Of a stretch of 18,180 nt of DNA, positions 8,422-14,715 are shown one piece after another. The notes beneath the pieces are model-generated. The model did not search any database and was not told where the DNA came from. It was given only the letters and a program-made list of their open reading frames with translations. Position 1 is the first letter of the stretch; each line of letters starts with the position of its first letter. The DNA comes from Bacillota bacterium (GTDB lineage: Bacteria > Bacillota > Clostridia > Christensenellales > CAG-138): contig JAEEYN010000047.1 in assembly GCA_016288175.1 (NCBI GenBank), forward strand, positions 1 to 18,180, in the 5' to 3' direction. A program made the position numbers and the translations under genes.

Positions 8422-9090
8422 ATGACCGACATCGGAAAATACCTTGAAGAGCTGACGGCGGAATGCCGAAAAGCGTTTGCCGACCGCCTGCTGTACATCG
8501 GCCTGCAGGGGAGCTATCTGCGCGGCGAGGCTTCGGAAAGAAGCGATATCGATATCATGCTCATTCTCGACCGCCTTACACCGGAGGATATGGATGAATA
8601 CAGGCTGATCCTGAAAAGGATCGGCCAAAGCGAAAAGTCCTGCGGTTTCATCTGCGGCAGGGACGAAATGCTGCGCTGGAATCCGCTCGAGATCTGCCAG
8701 CTCAGGCATACGACCGGGGATGTTTTCGGCAGGCTTGAAGAGTATCTCCCGGAGGCTTCGCGCGGGGATGAGCTCAACTATGTCAAGCTGAGCCTCGGTA
8801 ATCTTTATCACGAGCTCTGCCACCGTTATATCCACGCGGATCGGGCAAGGAACGTTTCGCGATTCCGCGGCACATGCAAAAACCTCTTTTTCCTGATACA
8901 GAACCTGCACTTCCTTGAAAGCGGAGTCTTTGCGAAAACAAAGGGCGAGCTCAAAAAGCTCGTTTCCCCGGAGGATCGGGAAATGCTCGGCATGGCGGAG
9001 CTGCCGGATGATTACGATTTCGATACCGCTTTCTGTGCCGTGTTTGAATGGTGCCAAAGGGCATTCATCAGGATCGGAAAACTGAATTGA
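8422..9090 (+). CDS. Nucleotidyltransferase-domain protein (Pol beta/MNT superfamily)
   Basis: A 222-residue protein. The N-terminal half holds the nucleotidyltransferase signature GLQGSYLRGEASERSDIDIML: Gly30-Ser31 plus the metal-binding pair Asp42 and Asp44. The C-terminal half (about 120-222) is helical and may be a HEPN-like or antibiotic-adenylyltransferase-like helical domain. Proteins of this plan transfer a nucleotide (usually AMP) to a small molecule or protein; the acceptor here is unknown. The start is set by GGGGGAG (8409-8415), 6 nt upstream; the longer frame to 8281 would include the promoter. It is first in a tight three-gene unit (23-nt gap, then a 7-nt overlap). A stand-alone MNT/HEPN toxin-antitoxin pair is unlikely because no separate HEPN gene is adjacent. 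Confidence 0.75.
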   Translation: MTDIGKYLEELTAECRKAFADRLLYIGLQGSYLRGEASERSDIDIMLILDRLTPEDMDEYRLILKRIGQSEKSCGFICGRDEMLRWNPLEICQLRHTTGDVFGRLEEYLPEASRGDELNYVKLSLGNLYHELCHRYIHADRARNVSRFRGTCKNLFFLIQNLHFLESGVFAKTKGELKKLVSPEDREMLGMAELPDDYDFDTAFCAVFEWCQRAFIRIGKLN

Positions 9091-9113
9091 ACCCGTCGTT
9101 CGGAAGGAAAAAT

Positions 9114-9935
9114 ATGGCTTCAAGCAAAGAATTTCTTGAATTTGTTCTGGATCAGCTCTCGCGCATCGAGGGCATTTCCGCCCGGGCGATGATGGGCGAA
9201 TACGTGCTTTACTGCCGCGGGAAGGTCGTCGGAGGCATCTATGACGACCGTCTGCTGCTGAAACCGACGCCCGGCGCGCTGAAGCTGATGGCGGAGGAGG
9301 GGCGAAGCATCGAAGCGCAGCAGCCCTACAAAGGCGCGAAGGAGATGCTCGCGGCCGATGTGGACGACCGGGAGCTCACCTGCCGCGTTGTCGAAGCGAT
9401 CGCCGCGGAGCTTCCCGAGCCGAAGCGGAAGAAGGCGAAAACCGAACCTCCGGAGAAGCCGGAAGCCGCCCGCATCCGCACAGTCGACGAGGAGATTAGG
9501 CTCATTCCGTACTACAGGAACGACGAAGCGTCCCTGCCCTGGTATCAGGACCCAGACGTCTGCCGCCAGGTCGACAACACCGACCGTGTCTACGATCTCG
9601 GGACCCTGCACAGGATGTACGATTTTTTGAGCACCCACGGTGAATGCTACTATATCGAATACCGCGGCGAGCTCGTCGGGGATGTTTCGCTGCGGGACAG
9701 CGCGAAGATCGCGATCGTGGTCTCGAAGGAATACCAGAACAGGCATATCGGCCGAAAATGCGCGGCGGAGATGCTGAAACTCGCGCGGGAGAAGGGTTTC
9801 GGCGCGGTGAAGGCGAACATCTATTCCTTCAACGAACAGAGCAAAAGGATGTTCCTTTCGCTCGGCTTCAGCCCGGCAGGCGGTGATTGGTATGAATACA
9901 AGCTCACGGACGGGGAGAGTGAAAAAACATGGTGA
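9114..9935 (+). CDS. TfoX N-terminal domain fused to a GNAT acetyltransferase
   Basis: A 273-residue two-domain protein. Residues 1 to about 100 match the TfoX/Sxy N-terminal domain: FLEFVLDQLSRIEGISARAMMGEYVLYCRGKVVGGIYDDRLLLKPT. A charged Lys/Pro/Glu linker (about 102-118) follows. Residues 120-270 form a GNAT N-acetyltransferase with the acetyl-CoA pyrophosphate-binding stretch VVSKEYQNRHIGRKCAAEML and the family ending FLSLGFSPAGGDWYEYKL. In gamma-proteobacteria TfoX/Sxy controls competence; in Firmicutes TfoX-N proteins are usually short, stand-alone and of unknown function, so a competence role should not be assumed. The start is set by GGAAGGA, a few bases before ATG 9114; the frame extends to 9048 inside the upstream gene. 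The stop overlaps the next start by 7 nt. The acetylated substrate is unknown. Confidence 0.82.
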   Translation: MASSKEFLEFVLDQLSRIEGISARAMMGEYVLYCRGKVVGGIYDDRLLLKPTPGALKLMAEEGRSIEAQQPYKGAKEMLAADVDDRELTCRVVEAIAAELPEPKRKKAKTEPPEKPEAARIRTVDEEIRLIPYYRNDEASLPWYQDPDVCRQVDNTDRVYDLGTLHRMYDFLSTHGECYYIEYRGELVGDVSLRDSAKIAIVVSKEYQNRHIGRKCAAEMLKLAREKGFGAVKANIYSFNEQSKRMFLSLGFSPAGGDWYEYKLTDGESEKTW

Positions 9936-10480
9936 TCATCATCACTGGCGCGACGCATACCGGAAAAACGCTTCTTGCGCAGCGCTTGCTTGAAAGATTC
10001 AAATATCCATATCTTTCGATCGACCATCTGAAAATGGGACTTATCCGAAGCGGCAACACCGACCTCACGCCGGAGGATGACGCGGAGCTTACGGAGTATC
10101 TCTGGCCGATCGTGCGCGAGATCATCAAGACCGCGGTCGAGAACCGGCAGAATCTTGCGGTCGAGGGCTGTTACATCCCCTTCGACTGGCGGAAGGATCT
10201 CGGCGAAAACTATCTTTCGGAGATACGCTTCATCTGCCTTGCGATGACGGAAGGCTACATCGAAGCGCACTTCGGCGCGGTCATCGCCCACAGCCGCGAT
10301 ATCGAAGCGCGGCTCTCGGAGAACAGCACCGCGCAAGGCCTGGCGGAGGACAACCGGAATTATATCGAGGGCTTCGGAAGCCGCGGCGAGGAGATTGCTT
10401 TGATCGACGGCGATTACGGGGCGGCGATCGACGCGCTCATTGAGAAAATCTCTTCCGAAATCGGCCGGAAAACGGACTGA
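9929..10480 (+). CDS. P-loop NTPase, small-molecule kinase-like
   Basis: A 183-residue protein beginning directly with a beta strand and Walker A loop: MVIIITGATHTGKT (Gly7 to Thr14). The size, N-terminal P-loop and HTGK form resemble shikimate/adenylate-type kinases or the small AAA ATPases annotated as putative 2-phosphoglycerate kinases in Firmicutes. SIDHLKMGL (about residues 31-39) is a likely substrate-binding strand carrying Asp. No Walker B of AAA+ type is obvious. The start overlaps the TfoX-GNAT stop by 7 nt, indicating translational coupling. Substrate unknown. No clear terminator follows, but a strong promoter for the next unit begins 48 nt after the stop. Confidence 0.75.
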   Translation: MVIIITGATHTGKTLLAQRLLERFKYPYLSIDHLKMGLIRSGNTDLTPEDDAELTEYLWPIVREIIKTAVENRQNLAVEGCYIPFDWRKDLGENYLSEIRFICLAMTEGYIEAHFGAVIAHSRDIEARLSENSTAQGLAEDNRNYIEGFGSRGEEIALIDGDYGAAIDALIEKISSEIGRKTD

Positions 10481-10527
10481 GCCCGACAGGGAAACCAAAT
10501 ATATTTCGATGAATGTAGAAACAGATA

Positions 10528-10556
10528 TTGACATCCCGCGCTGCTCATGCTATATT
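10528..10556 (+). promoter_or_regulatory. Near-consensus sigma-A promoter of the ArsR/DUF2087 cassette
   Basis: TTGACA (10528-10533), exactly 17 nt, TATATT (10551-10556), with TGC just before the -10. It lies 44 nt upstream of ATG 10600; AAGCAGGG before the start is the probable ribosome binding site. Confidence 0.85.
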
Positions 10557-10599
10557 TATTTCGATAGCTGTCAAAATAAAATGAAAGCAGGGTAAAACC

Positions 10600-10932
10600 A
10601 TGGAAAAATTCATCAGCGAACTCAGGGCGGAGAATGCCGCCCTGAATCAAAAGGCGGCGCAGCTTCGCGCCGAAAACAAGGGCGACGAGGCGGTCTTCAG
10701 CACGGTCAGGGCCAATGTTTACGATATCTGCGCAACGGTCTGCGGCGTGCAGATAAAGCGCGGCAATATCGCGGGCTTCGAAGGCATGCTCGCCCGCTTC
10801 GAAGGCGAGTGGGGCGCGGCGCTGGAAGCCGCGAAAAAGCAGAACGATCCAAAGAAGATCTGCGTTGAGGAAACGAAGCTCGAAGCGCTGGCGGATGTCC
10901 GCGCGCGCTTTGAGGCGGCGAGGGGCGAATGA
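10600..10932 (+). CDS. Small helical protein of unknown function, paired with the ArsR-DUF2087 regulator
   Basis: A 110-residue, charged, apparently all-helical soluble protein with no signal peptide. The N-terminal 30 residues (ISELRAENAALNQKAAQLRAEN) look like a short coiled coil. The conserved-looking core is VYDICATVCGVQI with two Cys, followed by helices ending in VEETKLEALADVRARFEAA. I recall similar small proteins beside HTH regulators in Clostridia, but I cannot assign a family. The stop overlaps the regulator's ATG (ATGA), so the two are co-translated and may act together. A modulator or partner of the regulator is possible inference only. Confidence 0.7.
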   Translation: MEKFISELRAENAALNQKAAQLRAENKGDEAVFSTVRANVYDICATVCGVQIKRGNIAGFEGMLARFEGEWGAALEAAKKQNDPKKICVEETKLEALADVRARFEAARGE

Positions 10933-11486
10933 TGGACAGGGAAAAAGCGATACGCATTTTCAAATGCCTTTCGGACGCCTCAAGGCTCAACATCATTTCC
11001 GCGCTGAGAAGCGGGGAAGCCTACGGAGAACTGCTCGCGGAAAGGCTGGGCCTGAGCGCTTCGACGCTCTCGTTCCACATGAAAAAGCTTGAGGAGGCGG
11101 GGCTCGTGACCTCCCGCAAGGAGCAGTATTATACCGTTTACGCGCTCGATCCGGCGTTCACGGAGCTGCGCCTTTCGGAGCTCATCGGCGGCGAATGCCC
11201 GAAGGAGGATGACGAGGCTCAAAAGAGGGAAGCAGCCTATCGCAAGAAGGTGCTCGACGCGTTTTTCGAGGGCGAAACGCTGAAGCAGATCCCCGTGCAG
11301 CGCAAGAAAAAGCTTATCTGCTATGAAAAGATCGCCGAGCGGTTCGAGATCGGAAGGGTCTATGAGGAAGCCGCTCTCAGCGAGATCATCGCGGAGATCA
11401 ACCCCGATTACTGCACGATCCGCCGCGACATGATCTCCGAAGGGATCCTGACGCGCGAAAACGGAAGATACACAAGGGTAAAATGA
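10929..11486 (+). CDS. ArsR-type winged-helix regulator with C-terminal DUF2087
   Basis: A 185-residue transcription factor. Residues 1-80 form an ArsR-like winged helix: IFKCLSDASRLNIISALRSG, then the recognition region LGLSASTLSFHMKKLEEAGLV and a wing (SRKEQYYTVYAL). The Cys-rich metal-binding motif of classic ArsR/SmtB sensors is absent, so metal sensing is not supported. Residues about 105-185 match DUF2087: LDAFFEGETLKQIPVQRKKKL, then FEIGRVYEEAALSEII and RRDMISEGILTRENGRYTRV. DUF2087 proteins are common in Firmicutes; ligand unknown. The start overlaps the stop of the small upstream protein (ATGA), and a second ATG follows immediately. A GNAT gene lies 31 nt downstream. Autoregulation of the promoter at 10528 is plausible but not shown. 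Confidence 0.88.
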   Translation: MMDREKAIRIFKCLSDASRLNIISALRSGEAYGELLAERLGLSASTLSFHMKKLEEAGLVTSRKEQYYTVYALDPAFTELRLSELIGGECPKEDDEAQKREAAYRKKVLDAFFEGETLKQIPVQRKKKLICYEKIAERFEIGRVYEEAALSEIIAEINPDYCTIRRDMISEGILTRENGRYTRVK

Positions 11487-11517
11487 ACCGGGAGATCCCG
11501 GAAGCGGAGGAAAAACG

Positions 11518-11976
11518 ATGATTAAGCTTGAAAAAATCACGCCGGATAATTGGAGGAACAATCTTGCCGTGCGCGAGGATCAGCGCAATTTCGTTGCTGA
11601 CAGCACATGCATCCTCGCAAGAGCGTACGCCTACCGCGAGCAGGGCAGCAAGGCGTTCATGATCTATAATGACGATACTCCCGTCGGTATGGCGCTTATT
11701 TATGAGGAGCCGGATTACGAAGAATACGAGTTCTCCCAGCTATTCATCGACGCCAGGTATCAGGGCAGGGGCTTCGGCCTCGAGGCCGCAAAGCAGATCG
11801 TCGATATGCTGCGCGAAGAAGGCAAATACGATAAAGTCTGCCTCTGTTATATCGACGGTAACGACGCCGCAAGGAACCTTTATGAAAAGCTCGGCTTCCG
11901 CCACGTCGAATTCGAGGATGAGGAAGAGGACGACGAATGCCCGGAAGAGATCATAATGCAGCTGAAGCTGCGGTAA
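11518..11976 (+). CDS. GNAT N-acetyltransferase, diamine/polyamine-type
   Basis: A 152-residue protein starting IKLEKITPDNWRNNLAVREDQ and containing FVADSTCILARAYAYREQ, a pattern typical of Firmicute acetyltransferases related to spermine/spermidine N-acetyltransferases (BltD/PaiA-like). The acetyl-CoA loop is FIDARYQGRGFGLEAAKQ, and the C-terminal YEKLGF is the usual GNAT ending motif. An acidic stretch of about 12 Glu/Asp residues lies near residues 130-145, which could favour a cationic substrate such as a polyamine; this is inference. GGAGG lies 7 nt before ATG 11518. The gene ends the cassette, 29 nt before a strong palindromic terminator. Confidence 0.82.
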   Translation: MIKLEKITPDNWRNNLAVREDQRNFVADSTCILARAYAYREQGSKAFMIYNDDTPVGMALIYEEPDYEEYEFSQLFIDARYQGRGFGLEAAKQIVDMLREEGKYDKVCLCYIDGNDAARNLYEKLGFRHVEFEDEEEDDECPEEIIMQLKLR

Positions 11977-12005
11977 ACGCCGTGCCAGATCCCCCAAAAT
12001 GAAAG

Positions 12006-12029
12006 AAAAACCGCCCGCGGGCGGTTTTT
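12006..12029. terminator. Perfect palindromic bidirectional terminator
   Basis: A 24-nt perfect palindrome (AAAAACCGCCCG and its complement) followed by further T-rich sequence on both strands. It can end the GNAT transcript (+) and that of the LRR lipoprotein (-), although the latter gene stops about 157 nt away. Confidence 0.88.
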
Positions 12030-12143
12030 CTTTTGCTTGATTGAATTTTCGTTAATTACATGATGATATCCGTTCTTGCTAAACCCACGCTTGCCTTGGC
12101 ATTTCCATCATCGCTTGGGCTTTTTATCAGGCCTTTCAAATAC

Positions 12144-12181
12144 TATCAAGAGAACCGTCCCATCAACACATCATTTGACAC
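12144..12181. repeat. Fragment resembling a dispersed clostridial extragenic repeat
   Basis: The sequence AGAACCGTCCC (12151-12161) is flanked by TATCAAG on the left and TTGACAC (12175-12181) on the right, which are partly complementary arms. I recall GGGACGGTTCT cores between TGTCAA/TTGACA arms as a recurrent extragenic element in Clostridia. The copy looks degenerate; no transposase is nearby. The rest of 12030-12185 holds no supported gene. Confidence 0.3.
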
Positions 12182-12185
12182 CTTC

Positions 12186-12818
12186 TCATGGATACACTCT
12201 TGAAGATGACGGAATAGATTCTTTAAACGCTTTTATTTGCTCTTTGGTCAAACTTGTTGAGTTCAGGTAGACATTTTGGAATTTTATTTTTCCATGCAAA
12301 ACAGTAATATCCCGGACTGGGTTTTTGTCCAACGACAGCATGACCAAATCGTTCATATTCTTCAGTGCTGAAATATCACTGATCCTGTTCTCTGCAAGCC
12401 CGAGCGAATAAATCCTTGTTAATCCGGAAAGCGCGGAAATATCGCTGATATTATTGCCGGTGAGCCATAGGACCTCCAACTTGTCGAGATTTTTCAGCGC
12501 ACTGATATCACTAATATCATTATACTGCAAATCAAGCCATCTCAGATTTTTAAGTTTTGCAACGTCAGAAATGTCGCTCAACCCACACCTCTGCAAAGTT
12601 AAATCTTCAATTTCGAGTAGATCCGATGTATGGATATCCCCGTAAAGATTATGTGCTTTGCGAAGCGATTTTTCAAACAGAGGATCATTGAACTGGACTA
12701 TGCTGTCTTCGCTTTTATCATCCCTTTGGTTTGGAGTCTGAAGCCAAACCGAGCCAAAGCATCCCGAAAAAGAAGCGGCGATGCAAATCAATACAATTAT
12801 ACTCAAAGCCTTTTTCAT
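12186..12818 (-). CDS. Leucine-rich-repeat lipoprotein, internalin-like repeats
   Basis: A 210-residue predicted surface lipoprotein. The signal peptide (MKKALSIIVLICIAASFSGC) ends at Cys20, the likely lipidation site. A polar stretch and a cap-like segment (residues about 25-70) precede about five 22-residue repeats of the form L-x-x-L-x-L-x-x-N-x-I-S-D-I-S-A-L-x-x-L, for example LRWLDLQYNDISDISALKNL, as in internalin-type proteins of Firmicutes. A short cap ends SSSRVYP. Such repeats bind proteins; the ligand is unknown. AGGAG lies 6 nt upstream of the start. Composition differs sharply from the neighbours: hand-counted 60-base rows here are 32% and 42% GC, against 67% in a row of the GH3 gene, suggesting recent acquisition. 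The gene is alone and opposite to the flanking cassettes. Confidence 0.85.
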   Translation of the reverse strand: MKKALSIIVLICIAASFSGCFGSVWLQTPNQRDDKSEDSIVQFNDPLFEKSLRKAHNLYGDIHTSDLLEIEDLTLQRCGLSDISDVAKLKNLRWLDLQYNDISDISALKNLDKLEVLWLTGNNISDISALSGLTRIYSLGLAENRISDISALKNMNDLVMLSLDKNPVRDITVLHGKIKFQNVYLNSTSLTKEQIKAFKESIPSSSRVYP

Positions 12819-12832
12819 TATACACTCCTAAG

Positions 12833-12908
12833 GGAACCTCTGATAATAGGCTCCGTAGTAATATTTACGGTTCCATCTGTTTTTTACAAAAATCGGAGCG
12901 TGAACCGT
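12833..12908 (-). promoter_or_regulatory. Leader with mutually exclusive pairings upstream of the LRR lipoprotein
   Basis: Along the minus-strand RNA, ACGGTTC (12908-12902) can pair with GAACCGT (12873-12867). The overlapping GGAACC (12874-12869) can instead pair with GGTTCC (12838-12833), four bases from the AGGAG site (12829-12825), or CCGTA (12870-12866) with TACGG (12857-12853). The options share bases and cannot coexist. This is a candidate RNA switch; no known riboswitch class is recognised. Confidence 0.3.
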
Positions 12909-12950
12909 TTTCGCCAGCGGTAAGCTCCGTGCGGTCCCTTCTTTGTTTTC

Positions 12951-12979
12951 ATTATATCACACGCTGCTTTATTTGAAAA
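12951..12979 (-). promoter_or_regulatory. Predicted promoter of the LRR lipoprotein gene
   Basis: On the minus strand TTTTCA (12979-12974), 17 nt, TATAAT (12956-12951) preceded by TGA (extended -10). The predicted start near 12944 gives a leader of about 125 nt before ATG 12818, much longer than other leaders in the window. Confidence 0.6.
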
Positions 12980-13024
12980 GCATTTGTTGATTTTGCTTGA
13001 ATCTTTAGAGGTACCCTTATGTGA

Positions 13025-13053
13025 TTGAATTCCCGCGCGAAATATGGTAAACT
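13025..13053 (+). promoter_or_regulatory. Predicted promoter of the phosphatase-glutaredoxin operon
   Basis: TTGAAT (13025-13030), 17-nt spacer ending in TGG, then TAAACT (13048-13053). The predicted start near 13060 leaves about 20 nt before ATG 13081. Confidence 0.6.
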
Positions 13054-13080
13054 CAGGCGTGAAAGGAGCGATGGAGAGTC

Positions 13081-14001
13081 ATGGGTTCATTATTCAAATC
13101 AACGCTGAACACAAGGTTCCTGCCGACCGGAGATCGGCGCTTTATCAGAAGCGATTTCCCCGCGCGGCTGACCGACGAAGAGGTCGCATGGCTTCGGGAG
13201 AACGGCGTCACGACGGTCGTGGATCTCCGAAGCCCGGAGGAATACACCGATATGCCGTGCAGGCTCGAAACGGAGGAAGGCTTCACCTATTATCATCTGC
13301 CCGTCACCGGCGGCGGCAATACGCCGAAAAACGGCGAGGAACTGCGAAAAATCTATATCGGAATGCTGGACGAGCGGATGGACGAGATCATAGACACGCT
13401 TTTTCACGCTCCTGACAAGGCCCTGTATTTCTGCGGCTCCGGCAAGGACCGCACCGGCGTCGTTTCGGCGGTTTTGCTCAAAAAACTCGGGTTTGACAGG
13501 CAAACGATCATCGACGACTATATGGAGACCAAGGAAAACCTTGCGGAATTCATCAACGCCTTCGTGGAAAGGTATCCGCAGGTGGATCCGGAGCTGCTGA
13601 TCCCGAACGAAGAGAACATCAAAAAAGTGCTGGATGCGCTTGATAAAAAAGAACAAAAGAGGAAAACGGAGGAAACCGGAATGTTGACTGTTTATTCAAG
13701 CCCGCTCTGCCCGGACTGCCGGGAATGCAAGGCGAATTTCGACGCGAACGGCATCGAATACCGGCTTGTCGATATCAATGAAAATATGCCGAATCTGAAG
13801 GCATTTCTGAAGCTTCGGGACAGCAGTCCCGTCTTCGATCCCTGCCGTGAAGGCGGCTTCGTCGGAATACCCGCGATCGTCCGCGAGGACGGAAGCGTGA
13901 CCCTCGATTGGGAGAGCGTTCTTTCCGAGCGCGGCCTTCCCGTCGTTTACCGGGAGGAGAGAGAAAAACAATTCTGCAGCATCGACGGCCAGGGCTGCTG
14001 A
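13081..14001 (+). CDS. Tyrosine-protein phosphatase fused to a glutaredoxin-like domain
   Basis: A predicted 306-residue two-domain protein. Residues 1-190 are a cysteine-based phosphatase of the Y_phosphatase3/DSP type: FIRSDFPARLTDEEVAWL, VVDLRSPEEY, then the P-loop FCGSGKDRTGVVSAV with nucleophile Cys118 and Arg124. In Firmicutes such enzymes dephosphorylate phosphotyrosine or phosphoinositide-like substrates. A lysine-rich linker (KKEQKRKTEE) leads to a glutaredoxin-like domain from residue 201: MLTVYSSPLCPDCRECKANF, with redox-active Cys210-x-x-Cys213 and GIP as the likely cis-Pro site. The tail FCSIDGQGC adds two more Cys. The two halves share one uninterrupted frame. For the start, GGAG (13073-13076) is only 4 nt and AAGGAG (13063-13068) 12 nt from ATG 13081, so initiation strength is uncertain. 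The gene is first in an operon with a flavoprotein and a GNAT. Confidence 0.82.
   Translation: MGSLFKSTLNTRFLPTGDRRFIRSDFPARLTDEEVAWLRENGVTTVVDLRSPEEYTDMPCRLETEEGFTYYHLPVTGGGNTPKNGEELRKIYIGMLDERMDEIIDTLFHAPDKALYFCGSGKDRTGVVSAVLLKKLGFDRQTIIDDYMETKENLAEFINAFVERYPQVDPELLIPNEENIKKVLDALDKKEQKRKTEETGMLTVYSSPLCPDCRECKANFDANGIEYRLVDINENMPNLKAFLKLRDSSPVFDPCREGGFVGIPAIVREDGSVTLDWESVLSERGLPVVYREEREKQFCSIDGQGC
13668..14001 (+). other. Internal ribosome binding site and alternative start giving a stand-alone glutaredoxin-like protein
   Basis: Within the fusion gene, GGAGG (13668-13672) lies exactly 8 nt before an in-frame ATG at 13681. This ATG begins precisely at the first beta strand of the glutaredoxin-like domain (MLTVYSSPLCPDC), yielding a 106-residue protein of normal stand-alone size. 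The site is a better ribosome binding site than that of the full-length gene. It suggests either two products from one frame or a recent fusion by loss of a stop codon. Confidence 0.5.
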
Positions 14002-14021
14002 AAGATCAACGGGGGGAGAAA

Positions 14022-14705
14022 ATGAAGATCCTTGTTTTTAACGGAAGCCCAAAGAGGGAAAAGAGCGACGTTATGCACATCACCCGCGCGTTCCTCGAGG
14101 GAATGAAGGAGGCGGGGGAGCAGGAGATCGAGCTCATCAACGCGGTCGATAAGCATATCGAATACTGCACGGGCTGCTTCGCCTGCATGCGCAACGGCGG
14201 GAACTGCATCCACGATGACGATATGCGTCCGATCCTCGAAAAAATGCTCGAAAGCGACCTGCTGCTTTTCAGCTTCCCGCTCTATTGCTACGGCATGCCC
14301 GCGCCGCTGAAGGCGATCATCGACCGCGTGCTGCCGCTTTCGTCGATGGCGATGACGAAGGTCGGCGACCGATATGAGCACGTCGGTCAGGCGGATTTCG
14401 AGCACCTTCGATATCTGATGATCTGCGGCTGCGGCTTCCCGAACAGCAAGCATAATTTCGAACCCGCAGTGGCGCAGTTCAAGCTCCTTTTCCCCGGAAA
14501 TCATACGATCATCACCGTTCCGGAAAGCCCGATGTTCAGCGCAAAGGAAGCGGCGCCCGTCACCGCTCCGAGGCTCGCGCTTGTCCGCAAGGCTGGGAAG
14601 CAGTATGCCGAAACCGGGGAGATCGATGAAGAATTGCTTGCGGAGATCACCTCGCCCATGATCCCGGAGGAGACCTACGCCGCGATCGTCAACGGCGGAG
14701 TCTGA
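14022..14705 (+). CDS. Flavodoxin-fold NAD(P)H:FMN reductase-like / iron-sulfur flavoprotein
   Basis: A 227-residue cytosolic flavoprotein. The start MKILVFNGSPKREKSDV is the FMN phosphate-binding loop of the NADPH-dependent FMN reductase family. Cys49, Cys52, Cys55 and Cys62 (YCTGCFACMRNGGNC, followed by HDDDM) form the compact CX2CX2CX6C motif of Isf-type iron-sulfur flavoproteins, which can hold a 4Fe-4S cluster. SFPLYCYGMPAPLKAIIDR is the typical flavin-site segment. Isf-like proteins take part in electron transfer and oxygen or peroxide defence in anaerobes; the substrate here is not known. GGGGGGAG precedes ATG 14022, and the gap to the phosphatase-glutaredoxin stop is 20 nt, so both are probably one transcript. 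A redox link to the glutaredoxin half is inference. Confidence 0.85.
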   Translation: MKILVFNGSPKREKSDVMHITRAFLEGMKEAGEQEIELINAVDKHIEYCTGCFACMRNGGNCIHDDDMRPILEKMLESDLLLFSFPLYCYGMPAPLKAIIDRVLPLSSMAMTKVGDRYEHVGQADFEHLRYLMICGCGFPNSKHNFEPAVAQFKLLFPGNHTIITVPESPMFSAKEAAPVTAPRLALVRKAGKQYAETGEIDEELLAEITSPMIPEETYAAIVNGGV

Positions 14706-14715
14706 AGCGAAAACC

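Noticed and set aside
8422..9090. Nucleotidyltransferase as the antitoxin of an MNT/HEPN toxin-antitoxin pair
   Set aside because: The protein already has its own C-terminal helical half and the next gene is a TfoX-GNAT fusion, not a HEPN protein.
10929..11486. Metal-resistance (arsenic) regulator
   Set aside because: The Cys-rich ArsR metal-binding motif is absent and no arsenic or metal efflux gene is adjacent in the cassette.
12076..12270. Short plus-strand frame of 64 codons near the LRR gene end
   Set aside because: No ribosome binding site, overlaps the repeat-like fragment and the antisense of the LRR gene, and no protein-like pattern.
12366..12600. Periodic 66-nt similarity suggestive of a tandem DNA repeat or CRISPR-like array
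   Set aside because: It is the coding consequence of 22-residue leucine-rich repeats; there are no constant repeats with unique spacers.
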